Shown: piece after piece, positions 50,395 through 59,893 of the stretch | How positions within the stretch are numbered: position 1 is the stretch's first letter | Layout of the letters: each line of letters starts with the position of its first letter | NCBI RefSeq assembly: GCF_014224355.1 | Contig: NZ_VNWP01000004.1 | Span: 1 to 64,000, forward strand | Source: Synechococcus sp. BSA11S | Lineage (GTDB): Bacteria; Cyanobacteriota; Cyanobacteriia; PCC-6307; Cyanobiaceae | Length of the DNA stretch: 64,000 nucleotides | Reading direction: 5' to 3' | Translations under genes and position numbers: made by a program | Notes under the pieces: model-generated | Database searches by the model: none | What the model was told of the DNA's origin: nothing | The model's input: only the letters and a program-made list of their open reading frames with translations

Positions 50395-52224
50395 TCATCG
50401 TGCCCGATCGTTGGGCGTTGTGCTCCTCGGAACCCGCCAGAGTTGATGACCGCTGCGGCCTTCCAGCAGCGTGGCCCCCGGCAGCAGCCGGGACAGATCC
50501 CTGAGCCTGTGCTCCTCCCCGAAGATCAGCACGCTGCTGGTGGCCGACTCCGGACCCATGGGCTCGTTCAGAGCGTCCCGCGCCCCTTCCGGGCTGTCCA
50601 GGAAGCGGGCCTGCCGGCGGCTGTAGAAGACGACGCTGTATCGCTTGTAGCCCACCACCCAGAGTGGTTCGCCGGCGCCGGCCAGCTGTCCCGCTCTCTC
50701 CGCCAGCTCCCTGACCGGTCGCTGACGCTGGGTTTCCATCAGAGGCGCCAGCGTTGGCACCACCAGGGTGAGCAGCAGAAGCATGGCGGCCAGATCCGGC
50801 AGCCAGAGAGCCCTCGGACGGCCCGCTCGCAGCAGCAGGACGACCAGGGCGATCGCACTGCCTGCCAGGATCAAGGCCAGCACAAGCGGCAGCCCGGAAC
50901 GGGAGAGGGCCTCGGCGAAGCGGGGATAGGCCGGATCCGTGGCGGCCCAGCGCGGCGCCAGAGCGGCAGCAGGGGCCAGGGCCGCGAAGACCAGGGCATT
51001 GATCCAGGCGCTCCAGCGCTGGGGCCGGTCCGGCCAGTCCCCGGAGGTGATCTCGCTGTCTGAGCCTGGCGCAGGGGCGACGTTGGCCAGAGGGAACCAG
51101 TAGAGGGCCAGCAGCAGGGCTGCGGCAGGGACCAACGGCAGGATGTAGCCCGCCAACTTGGTGGCGGCGGCCGAGAAGAACAGCAGGACAGCCAGAAACC
51201 AGACCAGGCAGAACTGGGCCAGCTGGGCCTGGGGGGGCTGCCGGCGCCAGGCCTTCAGCTTCCAGAAACGCAGTCGCACCAGCGCCAGCGGCAGATGGAA
51301 CGACCAGGGCAACAGCAGCAGCAACACCCAGGGGAGATAGAAGTGCCAGGGACCGGCGTGGCGGTAGAGCACCGATGTGAAGCGCTGGATGTTGCTGAAG
51401 CCGAAGAAGCCTCCGAGGAATGCCATGCCATGGGCGTGGGCGGCCAGGACGTACCAGGGCAGCACCACCACCAGGAAGATCAGCGCGACCGGCAGCAGAG
51501 GCAAGCGCCGGAGGAAGGCCAGCAGCTGGCCCTGGATGATCAGAAACACCAGTACCACCAGTCCAGGCAACACCAGGCCCACCGGCCCCTTGGCCAGCAC
51601 GGCGATGGCGCTGAACAGGGGCATGGCCACGAAGCCCAGACGGCGGGCTCCGCTGCCGGGCGGCTGGCTGTAGCTGAGAAAGAAACCGAACAGGCTCAGG
51701 GCGATGGCACTGGCCAGAAACATGTCGGTGACAGAACTGCGGCCCCAGCCGATCCATCCCGGATTCAGCGCCAGCAGGGCCGCGCCGAAGGCTGCCCTCC
51801 GCCAGCGCGAGCGCAGCTCTTCCTCGCCCGAGGCGCTGAACCAGAGCAACCCGAAGCCCGCCAGCACCACGGCACTGGCCGCAAGGGCCACCGGCAGGCG
51901 CGCGGCCCACTCGCTCACGCCGAACAGGCGAAAGCTGAGGGCCACCATCCAGTACCCCCAGACGGGGTAATCAAAGAAAAGCTCGCCATTCCACATGGGG
52001 GTGATCCAGTCACCCCGCTCAACCATCTGACGCCCCACCTCCACGAACAGGGCCTCGGTCTTGTCCATCAGGCTGAGGGAGCCGAGGTTCTGAAAGAACG
52101 CCAGCCAGCAGAGCAGCAGATAGGCGAAGCCGCTCACCATCCACAGCCGGCGCTGATCTCGCTCCAGCCAGGTCATCCAACCCTGAGTGATCAACACGAA
52201 GTCTGGCAAGGGACAGGTGACCAT
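50395..52224 (-). CDS. Membrane glycosyltransferase family 39/83 (ArnT/PMT-like)
   Basis: A 609-residue multi-span protein; ATG 52224, or 52176 (MTWLERDQRRLWMV). The lumenal loop after helix 1 has LSLMDKTEALFVEVGRQMVE and DWITPMWNGELFFDYPVWGY, with D and E positions of the GT-C active site. About eleven further helices are followed by a soluble C-terminal domain (YKRYSVVFYSRRQARFL). GT-C enzymes use polyprenyl-phosphate sugars to modify lipid A, proteins or glycans. The adjacent PAP2 gene, which can recycle polyprenyl phosphates, supports a shared role. Confidence 0.8.
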   Translation of the reverse strand: MVTCPLPDFVLITQGWMTWLERDQRRLWMVSGFAYLLLCWLAFFQNLGSLSLMDKTEALFVEVGRQMVERGDWITPMWNGELFFDYPVWGYWMVALSFRLFGVSEWAARLPVALAASAVVLAGFGLLWFSASGEEELRSRWRRAAFGAALLALNPGWIGWGRSSVTDMFLASAIALSLFGFFLSYSQPPGSGARRLGFVAMPLFSAIAVLAKGPVGLVLPGLVVLVFLIIQGQLLAFLRRLPLLPVALIFLVVVLPWYVLAAHAHGMAFLGGFFGFSNIQRFTSVLYRHAGPWHFYLPWVLLLLLPWSFHLPLALVRLRFWKLKAWRRQPPQAQLAQFCLVWFLAVLLFFSAAATKLAGYILPLVPAAALLLALYWFPLANVAPAPGSDSEITSGDWPDRPQRWSAWINALVFAALAPAAALAPRWAATDPAYPRFAEALSRSGLPLVLALILAGSAIALVVLLLRAGRPRALWLPDLAAMLLLLTLVVPTLAPLMETQRQRPVRELAERAGQLAGAGEPLWVVGYKRYSVVFYSRRQARFLDSPEGARDALNEPMGPESATSSVLIFGEEHRLRDLSRLLPGATLLEGRSGHQLWRVPRSTTPNDRAR

Positions 52225-52323
52225 CCTGGCTTCCGCGAGGGTGGATGGTCCCGCCCACCGCGCTGGTGGCCACGGGGCACGACCAGGGGCAGATTCGTTC
52301 AGTGCCCGTTCGGGCTGCCGAAG

Positions 52324-53760
52324 TTACTTGATGTACTCCTTGAGCACACCATTGCGGTTGGGGTGGCGTAGCTTGCGCAGGGCCTTGGCTTCGATCTGGC
52401 GAATTCGCTCGCGGGTCACGTCAAAGATCTGGCCAATCTCCTCAAGGGTTTTCATGCGACCGTCGTCGAGGCCATAGCGAAGGCGCAGAACATCCCGCTC
52501 TCTCGGACTGAGGGTTGCCAGCACCCCTTCAAGATCTTCCCTTAGAAGATTCTTGGCCACATCCTGCTCAGGATTCTCGATGTCGGCCTCGATGAAGTCG
52601 CCCAGGCGTGAATCTTCTTCCTTGCCGATCGGTGTCTCCAGGGAAATGGGGAGTTGGGCAGACTTGGCGATGAAGCGGAGCTTCTCGATCGTCATCTCCA
52701 TGCTTTCAGCAATCTCCTCCTCAGTGGGTTTGCGGCCAAACTCCTGCGACAGCACCTTGGTGGTCTTCTTGATGCGTGAGATGGTTTCGTAGAGGTGAAC
52801 GGGCAAGCGAATGGTGCGGCTCTGGTCGGCGATGGCACGGGTGATCGCCTGACGGATCCACCAGGTGGCATAGGTCGAGAACTTGTAACCCTTCTCGTGG
52901 TCGAACTTCTCGGCGGCGCGGATCAGGCCGAGGCTGCCTTCCTGGATCAGATCCTGGAAGGAAAGGCCGCGGTTCATGTACTTCTTGGCAATCGAAACCA
53001 CAAGGCGAAGGTTCGACTGAACCATTTTTTCCTTGGCCCGGCGCCCCAGCATCAGACGCCGACGGAATTTGACCGGTGGCATGTCCACCAGTACCGCCCA
53101 TTCCTTGTTGTCGGGATGATGACCGTTGTCCTGCTCGAACTGGGCGGCCAGCTCCTCAAGCAGCAGCAGATCAGCGATCTTGCGCGCCAGCTCGATTTCC
53201 TCATCGGGACGGAGCAGACGGATTCGGCCGATTTCCTGCAGGTAGACCCGGATCGAATCTTCGGTGTAAACGCCCTTGGGTCCAACCTTGATGCTGGCCA
53301 GCGCCTTTTCCTTGGCGGTTATTTTCTTGTCCTTGGCGCCATCGGCGGCACCCAGCAACTGGTCGGCTGCGGCGCTCAGATCCTGGCTGCTCGCGGCCAC
53401 GGCAGCCGCCTTGCCCGCCTCAGCCTTGGGCTTGGCCTTGGCTCTGGACTTGGGGGCCGCTTTGCTGGCCGTTGTCTTGGCTGCGGCCTTGGTGCCGCTG
53501 GTTTTGCCGGCTGGGCTTTTGCTGGTGGCCTTGGTGGCCGCCTTGCGGGTGCGCGTGACCTTGTTGGCCGCCGTCACGGCCGCCGCATCGGGACTGACAG
53601 CAGGGGAGTCCGGCGTCTGCCCGTCGTTCGCGCTGGCCTTGGATTTCTTGGCGGCGGCTTTCGGTTTGCCCTTGACCGCCACCTCGGCTCCCGTCTGAGC
53701 GGCGACGGTCAGGATTTCTGGAGCGCCTGGCTTGGGGCTGGCGGCGGACACTGGGGTCAT
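52324..53760 (-). CDS. rpoD: Principal sigma-70 factor with a long basic N-terminal tail
   Basis: About 478 residues from the ATG at 53760 ([11 protein letters not shown]). Sigma regions are complete: 1.2 ([20 protein letters not shown]), 2 ([40 protein letters not shown]), 3 ([20 protein letters not shown]) and 4 ([40 protein letters not shown]). Residues about 30-145 are low-complexity and Lys/Ala-rich, like histone H1 tails. It is the vegetative sigma factor, giving promoter recognition to RNA polymerase. Single gene; divergent from priA across about 390 bases. Confidence 0.95.
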   Translation of the reverse strand: MTPVSAASPKPGAPEILTVAAQTGAEVAVKGKPKAAAKKSKASANDGQTPDSPAVSPDAAAVTAANKVTRTRKAATKATSKSPAGKTSGTKAAAKTTASKAAPKSRAKAKPKAEAGKAAAVAASSQDLSAAADQLLGAADGAKDKKITAKEKALASIKVGPKGVYTEDSIRVYLQEIGRIRLLRPDEEIELARKIADLLLLEELAAQFEQDNGHHPDNKEWAVLVDMPPVKFRRRLMLGRRAKEKMVQSNLRLVVSIAKKYMNRGLSFQDLIQEGSLGLIRAAEKFDHEKGYKFSTYATWWIRQAITRAIADQSRTIRLPVHLYETISRIKKTTKVLSQEFGRKPTEEEIAESMEMTIEKLRFIAKSAQLPISLETPIGKEEDSRLGDFIEADIENPEQDVAKNLLREDLEGVLATLSPRERDVLRLRYGLDDGRMKTLEEIGQIFDVTRERIRQIEAKALRKLRHPNRNGVLKEYIK

Positions 53761-54150
53761 AGCGGGGCTGCGGCGGAAAACGGAATGATCGACTGGTGAA
53801 AAAGTTGGGTCGAAAGGATCAGTTCTGGCCACGCGGCCAGACAGACGTGCGCGATGACACCATCACGACACAAAATGTTGCTTCAGAGCACCGGTTCTCC
53901 TTGGGGAGAACCTGACCCGAGATCAGGCGCCATCAGGTGCCTTTTCGAAGCAGCAGGGGCAACAATGACCTAACGACATGGAACGGCCCGGAGGCCAGGC
54001 AGTGCTGTCAGGGGTGTTCGCAGACCGGGAGGCTCGGTGGAGGGTTGCTCCGATCGGCCTGCTCTTCAGGTCTTCCCACTGGACGGAACTCTGCCTGGTT
54101 CCGACAGCAGCCAGTTGAGCTGCTCAACGGTCCTATCTTAAGAAGCCCCT
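53761..54150. other. Divergent promoter region of rpoD and priA
   Basis: About 390 bases without a gene. The rpoD frame is open upstream to 53832, but that leader has poor protein content. The region carries the promoters of rpoD (minus) and priA (plus). Near priA there is a perfect palindrome (54114-54128) and a TATCTT hexamer at 54134; no matching -35 is seen. Confidence 0.35.
54114..54128. promoter_or_regulatory. Palindrome GTTGAGC-T-GCTCAAC just upstream of priA
   Basis: A perfect 7-1-7 palindrome ending 22 bases before the priA ATG. It could be an operator overlapping the promoter or a leader hairpin. It does not match the cyanobacterial LexA-type consensus I remember. The priA ATG itself lies inside CCCC-TAT-GGGG (54146-54156), a small inverted repeat. 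Confidence 0.4.
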
Positions 54151-56430
54151 ATGGGGTTTGCAAGGCGAATCCTGACGCCGCTGGACACGTCCACCACCCC
54201 CCTCTGGGTCCAGGTCTGGGTGGAGGCCGGTCGTGAGGGTCGTATCTTCACCTACGCCGCTCCGCCGGAACCCAGGCTTGCGGCCGGGGATCTGGTCCGG
54301 CTTCGCCTGAGGGGACGTCGCCAGATCGGCCTGGTGGTGGAGGTCCTGGCAGCGCCCCCGGACGATCTCGATCCCGCCGTGATCCAGCCGGTGGAGGGGC
54401 TTCACCAGGCCGCCGCCGTGGACACCCAGTGGCAGGCCCTGCTCCAGGACGTGGCCCATCAGTGCCACACCAGTCTGTTCAGAACGCTGAAGACGGCCTT
54501 GCCCCCCGGTTGGCTGGGTCAGCAGACGGGCCGGGCACCGGCACCGGGTCGCACCCAGCTCTGGCTTGAACTGGTGGAGGTCCCCATGCCGCTCACCTGC
54601 CGGCAGAGGGAACTCACCGAGCGGCTGCGGGGACGACCAGGCGCGGCGGCCCCAATGACCACGATCACGCAGTGGGGCTTCAGCCGCTCCCTGGTGCAGA
54701 ACCTTCAGGACAAAGGTTGGTTGTCCAGCAGCAAGAGGCCACTGCCTGACGGCACGGCGGCGCCCGGACCCTGGCCCCACCAAGGGAATCCAGAGGAGCC
54801 CCGCCAGCTGAACCCTGAGCAGCAACAGGCTCTTGAGCAGATCCTCGCGGGCTCCAGCGGCCAGGAGTTCCTCCTCTGGGGAGTGACCGGGGCCGGCAAG
54901 ACAGAGGTGTACCTGCAGGCAGCGGCCGCCTGCCTGGCCTCGGGCCGCAGTGCCCTGCTGCTCACTCCCGAGATCGGACTGATCCCCCAGTTGCTCGACC
55001 GCTGCCGGGCCCGTTTTGCCGGGAGCATCCTGGAGTTCCACAGCGGTCTGTCTCAAGGGGAGCGGATCGCTGCCTGGCGCCGCTGTCTGCAGGCCGGTGG
55101 CCGGGAGCCCCTGATGGCCGTGGGCACCCGCTCAGCGGTGTTTCTGCCCCTGGCGCCCCTGGGCCTGGTCATCCTCGACGAGGAGCACGACACCTCCTAC
55201 AAGCAGGAGAGTCCAATGCCCTGCTACCACGCCAGGGAGGTGGCCCGCCTGCGCTGCCGCCAGAGTGGCGCGCGGTTGGTGCTGGGGAGCGCCACACCTG
55301 CGCTGGAATCCTGGCTGGCCTGTCGGCGCCCTGGCCAGACCACCACCCTGCTGCGTCTGAGCCAGCGCATCAGCGGTCAGGCCGCAGCGCCTGTGCGCGT
55401 GGTGGACCTGCGCCAGGAACTGGCCGAGGGCCATCGACGGCTGATCAGCAGAGCCCTGATGGCGCGCATGGAGCACCTGCAGGAGCGGGGGGAGCAGGCG
55501 GTGGTGCTCGTGCCCAGACGCGGCTACAGCAGCTTTCTCAGTTGCCGCAGCTGCGGCGAGGTGGTCGAGTGCCCCCACTGCGACGTGGCCCTCACGGTCC
55601 ATCGCCTGCGGGATGGCAGCCAGACACTTCGCTGCCATTGGTGCGGTCACCGCCAGCCCCTGGAAGCCCGATGCGGCGGCTGCGGTTCGGCGGCCTTCAA
55701 GCCCTTCGGCGCCGGTACCCAGCGGGTGATGGAGCAGCTGGAGCAGGAGCTGGCCGGTCTGCGCCTGTTGCGCTTCGACCGGGACAGCACCCGAGGCAGG
55801 GATGGGCACCGACGCCTGCTGGCGCGGTTCGCGGCCGGTGAGGCGGATGTGCTGGTGGGGACCCAGATGCTGGCCAAAGGCATGGACCTGCCCCGGGTGA
55901 CCCTGGCAGTGGTGCTGGCGGCGGATGGCCTCCTGCACCGACCGGATCTGCGTGCTTCGGAGCACTGCCTGCAGCTTTTGCTGCAACTGGCCGGGCGAGC
56001 CGGGCGAGGAGAGCGTCCCGGGGAGGTGATCGTTCAGACCTACCTGCCGGATCACCCAGTGATCCGGCACCTGATTGATGGCCGCTATGACGCCTTTCTC
56101 GAGGAGGAACTGGAGATCCGCCGCCAGGCGGGACTGGTGCCCTTCAGCCGAGCCTGCCTGTTGCGGCTTGCAGGGGCCTCCGCTGCGGCCACGGCCACCG
56201 CAGCCGCCTCGCTGGCCGAAAGGCTGAGGCCACGGGTGGACCGGGCCCGCTGGCAGCTGATCGGACCGGCACCGGCACCGGTGGCACGGGTGGCTGGCCG
56301 GTACCGCTGGCACCTGCTTCTGCATGGTCCACCAGCCAGCGACCTGCCACTGCCGCCTGAGGCCGACCTGCGTGCCGGCCTGGACCGCAGCGTCAGTCTC
56401 GCGATCGATCCCGATCCGATCGAGCTCTAG
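54151..56430 (+). CDS. priA: Primosomal helicase PriA
   Basis: A 759-residue superfamily 2 helicase that reloads the replisome at stalled forks. Motifs: EFLLWGVTGAGKTEVYLQAA (Walker A), LVILDEEHDTSYKQE (DEEH box), LVLGSATPALESW, the Zn-binding run CRSCGEVVECPHC and CHWCGHRQPLEARCGGCG, DVLVGTQMLAKGMDLPRVTL, and LAGRAGRGERPGEVIVQTYL. N-terminal DNA-binding domain: VWVEAGREGRIFTYAAP. Length is normal. The 3' end converges on DUF3153. Confidence 0.95.
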   Translation: MGFARRILTPLDTSTTPLWVQVWVEAGREGRIFTYAAPPEPRLAAGDLVRLRLRGRRQIGLVVEVLAAPPDDLDPAVIQPVEGLHQAAAVDTQWQALLQDVAHQCHTSLFRTLKTALPPGWLGQQTGRAPAPGRTQLWLELVEVPMPLTCRQRELTERLRGRPGAAAPMTTITQWGFSRSLVQNLQDKGWLSSSKRPLPDGTAAPGPWPHQGNPEEPRQLNPEQQQALEQILAGSSGQEFLLWGVTGAGKTEVYLQAAAACLASGRSALLLTPEIGLIPQLLDRCRARFAGSILEFHSGLSQGERIAAWRRCLQAGGREPLMAVGTRSAVFLPLAPLGLVILDEEHDTSYKQESPMPCYHAREVARLRCRQSGARLVLGSATPALESWLACRRPGQTTTLLRLSQRISGQAAAPVRVVDLRQELAEGHRRLISRALMARMEHLQERGEQAVVLVPRRGYSSFLSCRSCGEVVECPHCDVALTVHRLRDGSQTLRCHWCGHRQPLEARCGGCGSAAFKPFGAGTQRVMEQLEQELAGLRLLRFDRDSTRGRDGHRRLLARFAAGEADVLVGTQMLAKGMDLPRVTLAVVLAADGLLHRPDLRASEHCLQLLLQLAGRAGRGERPGEVIVQTYLPDHPVIRHLIDGRYDAFLEEELEIRRQAGLVPFSRACLLRLAGASAAATATAAASLAERLRPRVDRARWQLIGPAPAPVARVAGRYRWHLLLHGPPASDLPLPPEADLRAGLDRSVSLAIDPDPIEL

Positions 56431-56438
56431 GCCACACC

Positions 56439-57554
56439 CTAGGGAGAGGGCAGCTCGGGCCAGCCGAATCCCGCCTGCCGGCGCAGGCGCTGCAGCAGCA
56501 GGCTGAGACCCAGCAGGCTCGCAATCAGCAGACTGCCCACTCCAAGGGAGCTCCAGCGCCAGCTCCGCAGCTCCAGCCGGTTGAGGGCCCCCAGCTCAAG
56601 GGGCCAACACAGCCCATCACGCTCCGGCACCACCGACCGTGGCCGGGCCCTGCGCACCGCCTGTTCCCCAACGGAGCTGAGCCTCAAGGTCATGCTCAGG
56701 CCCGGCAAGGGCTGCACACCGCGAAGATCCAGCTCGAAGCCGAGCTGCTGACGAACCCCCAGCAACCAGTTGTGCTCCTTCAGCGTTAACTCCGGAGCTG
56801 GAAGCCTGGTGCCCGTGAGATCTCCCGCGTCTTTGGCGAGACGCTGCATCAGGGCAGCCGCCTGGGCCGAGGACACCACCCCGCTGCTGAGGCTGAGGCG
56901 TCCCTGATCCGGATCCTGGGACAGCCTGATCCGGGTCAGGTCGGGATCGGCGGCGAGGGTGCCTGCGAACTGTCGCTGCCAGGGCAGCCAGCGCCCACTG
57001 GCGCTGGTGAGGGTCTGGGTCAGCTCGAGCCGGCCCGGCCCGGCGAAGCCCAGGTCGGTCTCGATCCTCAGGCAACCCCCCAGCAGGCCTGCGAGCAGCA
57101 GCAGTGTGGCCAGCACAACCACGGCGAAACCGAACGGTGCCCGGGTGGGACCGACAGGTGGTGGCGGTGGCGGCTCAGGCCGGCGTCTGTCCGGGCGGGC
57201 CGGAGCCCCGGGCAGGGCCCGTTGCTGCAGGGATTCCACCCCTCCGATCGCCGGCAGGGTGAGCGACCAGTTGTCCGGTCGCTTCAGGCTGGGGGCTTCA
57301 AGAATCAGGCTCAGGTCGCGGGCCTGGCGGCGCAGGTCGGGATCGGCGCAGGCCTTGAGACCGCGCATGCAGCTGGCGGCCCGCTCGGTCTCTCCCTGCC
57401 CGATCAGGGCTGTGGCCATCAGCATCCGCGCCCGCCCGCCCATGGGGGCCGTGATGGCATGGGCGGCCACGATCGGCTCCAGCAAACGAAGGCAACGGCC
57501 ATACTCCCCGCGTTCCAGGGCAGCCTGTGCCGGCGCCAGGAGGTCCTCAGCCAC
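56439..57554 (-). CDS. DUF3153 family protein
   Basis: About 371 residues from a GTG at 57554, eight bases inside the argB stop region, consistent with translational coupling. The N-terminal part is TPR-like ([40 protein letters not shown]). After a Pro-rich linker a membrane segment ([20 protein letters not shown]) leads to the DUF3153 domain: [42 protein letters not shown]-terminal anchor helix ([20 protein letters not shown]) ends it. Function unknown; cyanobacterium/plastid lineage family. Confidence 0.7.
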   Translation of the reverse strand: MAEDLLAPAQAALERGEYGRCLRLLEPIVAAHAITAPMGGRARMLMATALIGQGETERAASCMRGLKACADPDLRRQARDLSLILEAPSLKRPDNWSLTLPAIGGVESLQQRALPGAPARPDRRRPEPPPPPPVGPTRAPFGFAVVVLATLLLLAGLLGGCLRIETDLGFAGPGRLELTQTLTSASGRWLPWQRQFAGTLAADPDLTRIRLSQDPDQGRLSLSSGVVSSAQAAALMQRLAKDAGDLTGTRLPAPELTLKEHNWLLGVRQQLGFELDLRGVQPLPGLSMTLRLSSVGEQAVRRARPRSVVPERDGLCWPLELGALNRLELRSWRWSSLGVGSLLIASLLGLSLLLQRLRRQAGFGWPELPSP

Positions 57555-58464
57555 GCCTGGGCGGACCCTTACGCGCAGCTGTACGGCTGCTGCCCAACAC
57601 CATCGTGCCGACACCGGCATCGCTGAACACTTCCAGCAGAAGGGCATGGGGCACCCGGCCATCAAGGATGTGGGCCGCTCCGACCCCCTGGGCCAGAGCC
57701 CTGATGCAGCACTCGGTCTTGGGCGTCATGCCGGCATTGACAATGCCTGTGCGAATCAACTCCCGGGCTTCAGGCAGGGTGATCTGGCGCAACAGGCTGG
57801 AGGGATCCTCCCGGTTCTGCAGGATCCCAGGGGTGTCGGTGAGCAGGATCAGCTTCTCGGCCTGCAGGGCTGCCGCCAGTTCCCCGGCCACCGTGTCGGC
57901 ATTGATGTTGTGGGCCTGGCCACTGGGGTTGGCTGCCACGCTGGAGATCACCGGGATATAACCGCTCTGCAAGAGGGGGGCGAGCACATCGGGGTTGACC
58001 GCAGCCACCTCCCCCACCAGGCCATGGGAGCCCTCTCCCCAGGTGCGCGCTTCCACGAGTGAGCCATCACAGCCGGAAAGCCCGACGGCCCGGCCGCCGA
58101 CCCGGTTCAGGCCGTTGACGATCTGTTTGTTCACCCGGCCCACCAGCACCATCTCCACCACATCCATGGTGTCGGGATCGGTCACCCGCAACCCATCACG
58201 GAATTCGGCAGGGATCTTCAGCTTCTGGAGCCACTGGTTGATCTCCGGCCCCCCTCCGTGGACCACCACGGGCTGAACTCCCACACAGGCCAGCAGGGCC
58301 AGATCGCGAAAGACCGCATCCCGCAGATCTTCCCGCACCATTGCCGCACCGCCGTACTTGACGACCACCCGGCGGCCGGCGAAGCGCTGGATGTAAGGAA
58401 GTGCCTCGCTGAGAACCGAGACCCGCAGAGTGTCCTCTGCGCTGATGACGGGGTCCTGGCTCAA
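57547..58464 (-). CDS. argB: Acetylglutamate kinase
   Basis: About 305 residues from a TTG at 58464 whose last two bases form part of the DUF2854 TGA stop (TTGA junction). It phosphorylates N-acetylglutamate, the controlled step of arginine synthesis, where PII (GlnB) relieves arginine inhibition in cyanobacteria. Motifs: [68 protein letters not shown] and [11 protein letters not shown]…[11 protein letters not shown]. The open frame extends further upstream but overlaps DUF2854. One unit with DUF2854 and DUF3153. Confidence 0.92.
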   Translation of the reverse strand: MSQDPVISAEDTLRVSVLSEALPYIQRFAGRRVVVKYGGAAMVREDLRDAVFRDLALLACVGVQPVVVHGGGPEINQWLQKLKIPAEFRDGLRVTDPDTMDVVEMVLVGRVNKQIVNGLNRVGGRAVGLSGCDGSLVEARTWGEGSHGLVGEVAAVNPDVLAPLLQSGYIPVISSVAANPSGQAHNINADTVAGELAAALQAEKLILLTDTPGILQNREDPSSLLRQITLPEARELIRTGIVNAGMTPKTECCIRALAQGVGAAHILDGRVPHALLLEVFSDAGVGTMVLGSSRTAARKGPPRRG

Positions 58465-59036
58465 GAGACGGTGGGGGTTGGGGTGGGCTCGGCCACATCT
58501 GTGGCGGGAAGCAGGCTCAGCTCCAGGTCCGATTCGGAGATCGCGCGCAGCTCGGCGCGCAAACCCGGGCCGAAGAAGCGACCCAGCCGTTCCTGCTTCG
58601 CCTGCCAGCGCTCCGGTGGGACCCCATGGCAGCGGAAGTGGAGCACCAGGCCGTACCCGCCGTCGCAATCCTGCTCAGCCACGCTCACCAGTTCGGGGGG
58701 CTGGTCGTCGTTCCAGAGCTTGAGCGCTTCGAGGGAGCTTTCCAGATGCGCTTTCTGGCCATATCGCCAGCGGGTGACGTCCTTGAGCAGCTTGCGCAGC
58801 GGTTCGCTCTCGGGGCGCTCGCGCAGCTCGCGCAGCTCCGATGCAGGTGTGAGCCGGGTCGCCGGAGGCAGCTCCGACGACTTCAGGGCCAGGCCCCCCA
58901 GCAAGACCGGAACGCCATAGAACACGCCCGCGAGGCTGATGTTGGGGCTGTCGGTGGCATAGGCGATCGAACCGATCACCGTCAGTGCCGCGCCAAGGAT
59001 CGTCAGCAGACTGCCGGGTGATGTGAGTGCTTCCAT
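58461..59036 (-). CDS. DUF2854 membrane-associated protein
   Basis: About 191 residues from the ATG at 59036 ([20 protein letters not shown]). Two membrane helices ([20 protein letters not shown] and [20 protein letters not shown]) begin it, then a soluble part with [36 protein letters not shown] and [20 protein letters not shown]. These features define DUF2854, found in cyanobacteria and plants; role unknown. First gene of the unit with argB. Confidence 0.75.
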   Translation of the reverse strand: MEALTSPGSLLTILGAALTVIGSIAYATDSPNISLAGVFYGVPVLLGGLALKSSELPPATRLTPASELRELRERPESEPLRKLLKDVTRWRYGQKAHLESSLEALKLWNDDQPPELVSVAEQDCDGGYGLVLHFRCHGVPPERWQAKQERLGRFFGPGLRAELRAISESDLELSLLPATDVAEPTPTPTVS

Positions 59037-59065
59037 GTGGCCATCTTCCTGCAACGCGGTCCAGG

Positions 59066-59332
59066 ATGGCCACTGATGCCAACCCGATGCCTGAGGCCAT
59101 GGATCACCCCAGCCCCGCTTCTGATCCCGGTGCGAATCAATCAGCCCAGGACCCTTCCCTGTCTGACCCGAGCACCCTCACCCTTCTGGATCAGCTCACC
59201 CAGGACCGACTCTGGTTGCTGCAGCAGATCGATGCGGGGCGCTGGCCCGAGCTGAGGCTGGATCTCGCTGCGCTGGAGCGGGAGATCGGACAGCTGATCG
59301 ACCAGGCACGCCAGCGGCTCGAGCCAGGCTGA
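59066..59332 (+). CDS. Small hypothetical protein
   Basis: About 88 residues from the ATG at 59066. The N-terminal 40 residues are disordered and polar; the rest is helical with a coiled-coil-like pattern (TLLDQLTQDRLWLLQQIDAG; LDLAALEREIGQLIDQARQR). No family recognised, but short proteins with this pattern occur in picocyanobacteria. Convergent with ssb. Confidence 0.5.
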   Translation: MATDANPMPEAMDHPSPASDPGANQSAQDPSLSDPSTLTLLDQLTQDRLWLLQQIDAGRWPELRLDLAALEREIGQLIDQARQRLEPG

Positions 59333-59347
59333 AGGTGGCCTGCTGCC

Positions 59348-59845
59348 TCAGAAGGGGATCTCATCGTCGTCCTCGGCCAGGTCCGGAACCAGCGGGGCGG
59401 TGTTCCAGGTGGGGGGCGGCCCTGCAGCAGGCCTGGGGGCCGGCGCGGCGGGGCGAGACACCTCTCTCGCTGAGGCGCCAGCGGGCTTGGGCGTGGGTGA
59501 TGGAGCCGACGGGGCCATCGACGGGGCCGGGCTGGAGCCCTGGGCCATCAGAGGGTGCAGACGGGAGAGGGTGAACTCGGCCCGTTTTTCCTTGAGGCCA
59601 TCGGCGCGGGTCATGGTGCTCATGCGCAGCCGCCCTTCGATCATCAGCCGCTGGCCCACCTGAACCCGGTTCTGCAGATCCTGGGCGAGATTGCCCCAGC
59701 CGACCACCTTCAATTGCCCTGGGGGATCGTCAGGACGCAAACCGTCAAGCTGGACGGCCATTTCCGCCACCGGGGTCTGGTTGTCCTGGGTGTAGCGCAC
59801 CTGGGGTGCCTCCAGCACCACCACCTCAAGCAAACAGTGATTCAC
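59348..59845 (-). CDS. ssb: Single-stranded DNA-binding protein, cyanobacterial type
   Basis: About 165 residues from the GTG at 59845 (NHCLLEVVVLEAPQVRYTQD); the ATG at 59872 is possible. OB-fold features: NQTPVAEMAVQLDG, GQLKVVGWGNLAQDLQNRVQ, GQRLMIEGRLRMSTM and RAEFTLSRL. A long Pro/Ala-rich linker leads to the acidic C-terminus AEDDDEIPF, which docks replication and repair proteins. The role is ssDNA protection during replication and repair. Divergent from cobK. Confidence 0.88.
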   Translation of the reverse strand: MNHCLLEVVVLEAPQVRYTQDNQTPVAEMAVQLDGLRPDDPPGQLKVVGWGNLAQDLQNRVQVGQRLMIEGRLRMSTMTRADGLKEKRAEFTLSRLHPLMAQGSSPAPSMAPSAPSPTPKPAGASAREVSRPAAPAPRPAAGPPPTWNTAPLVPDLAEDDDEIPF

Positions 59846-59893
59846 GACCCCCTCGGCGACAGCGGGCCCCATCCTGATGCACCGACCCAACCC

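Noticed and set aside
50354-51910. A 518-codon minus-strand open frame
   Set aside because: Shadow of the GT39 gene in another frame of the same strand; low-complexity Gly/Ala/Arg content.
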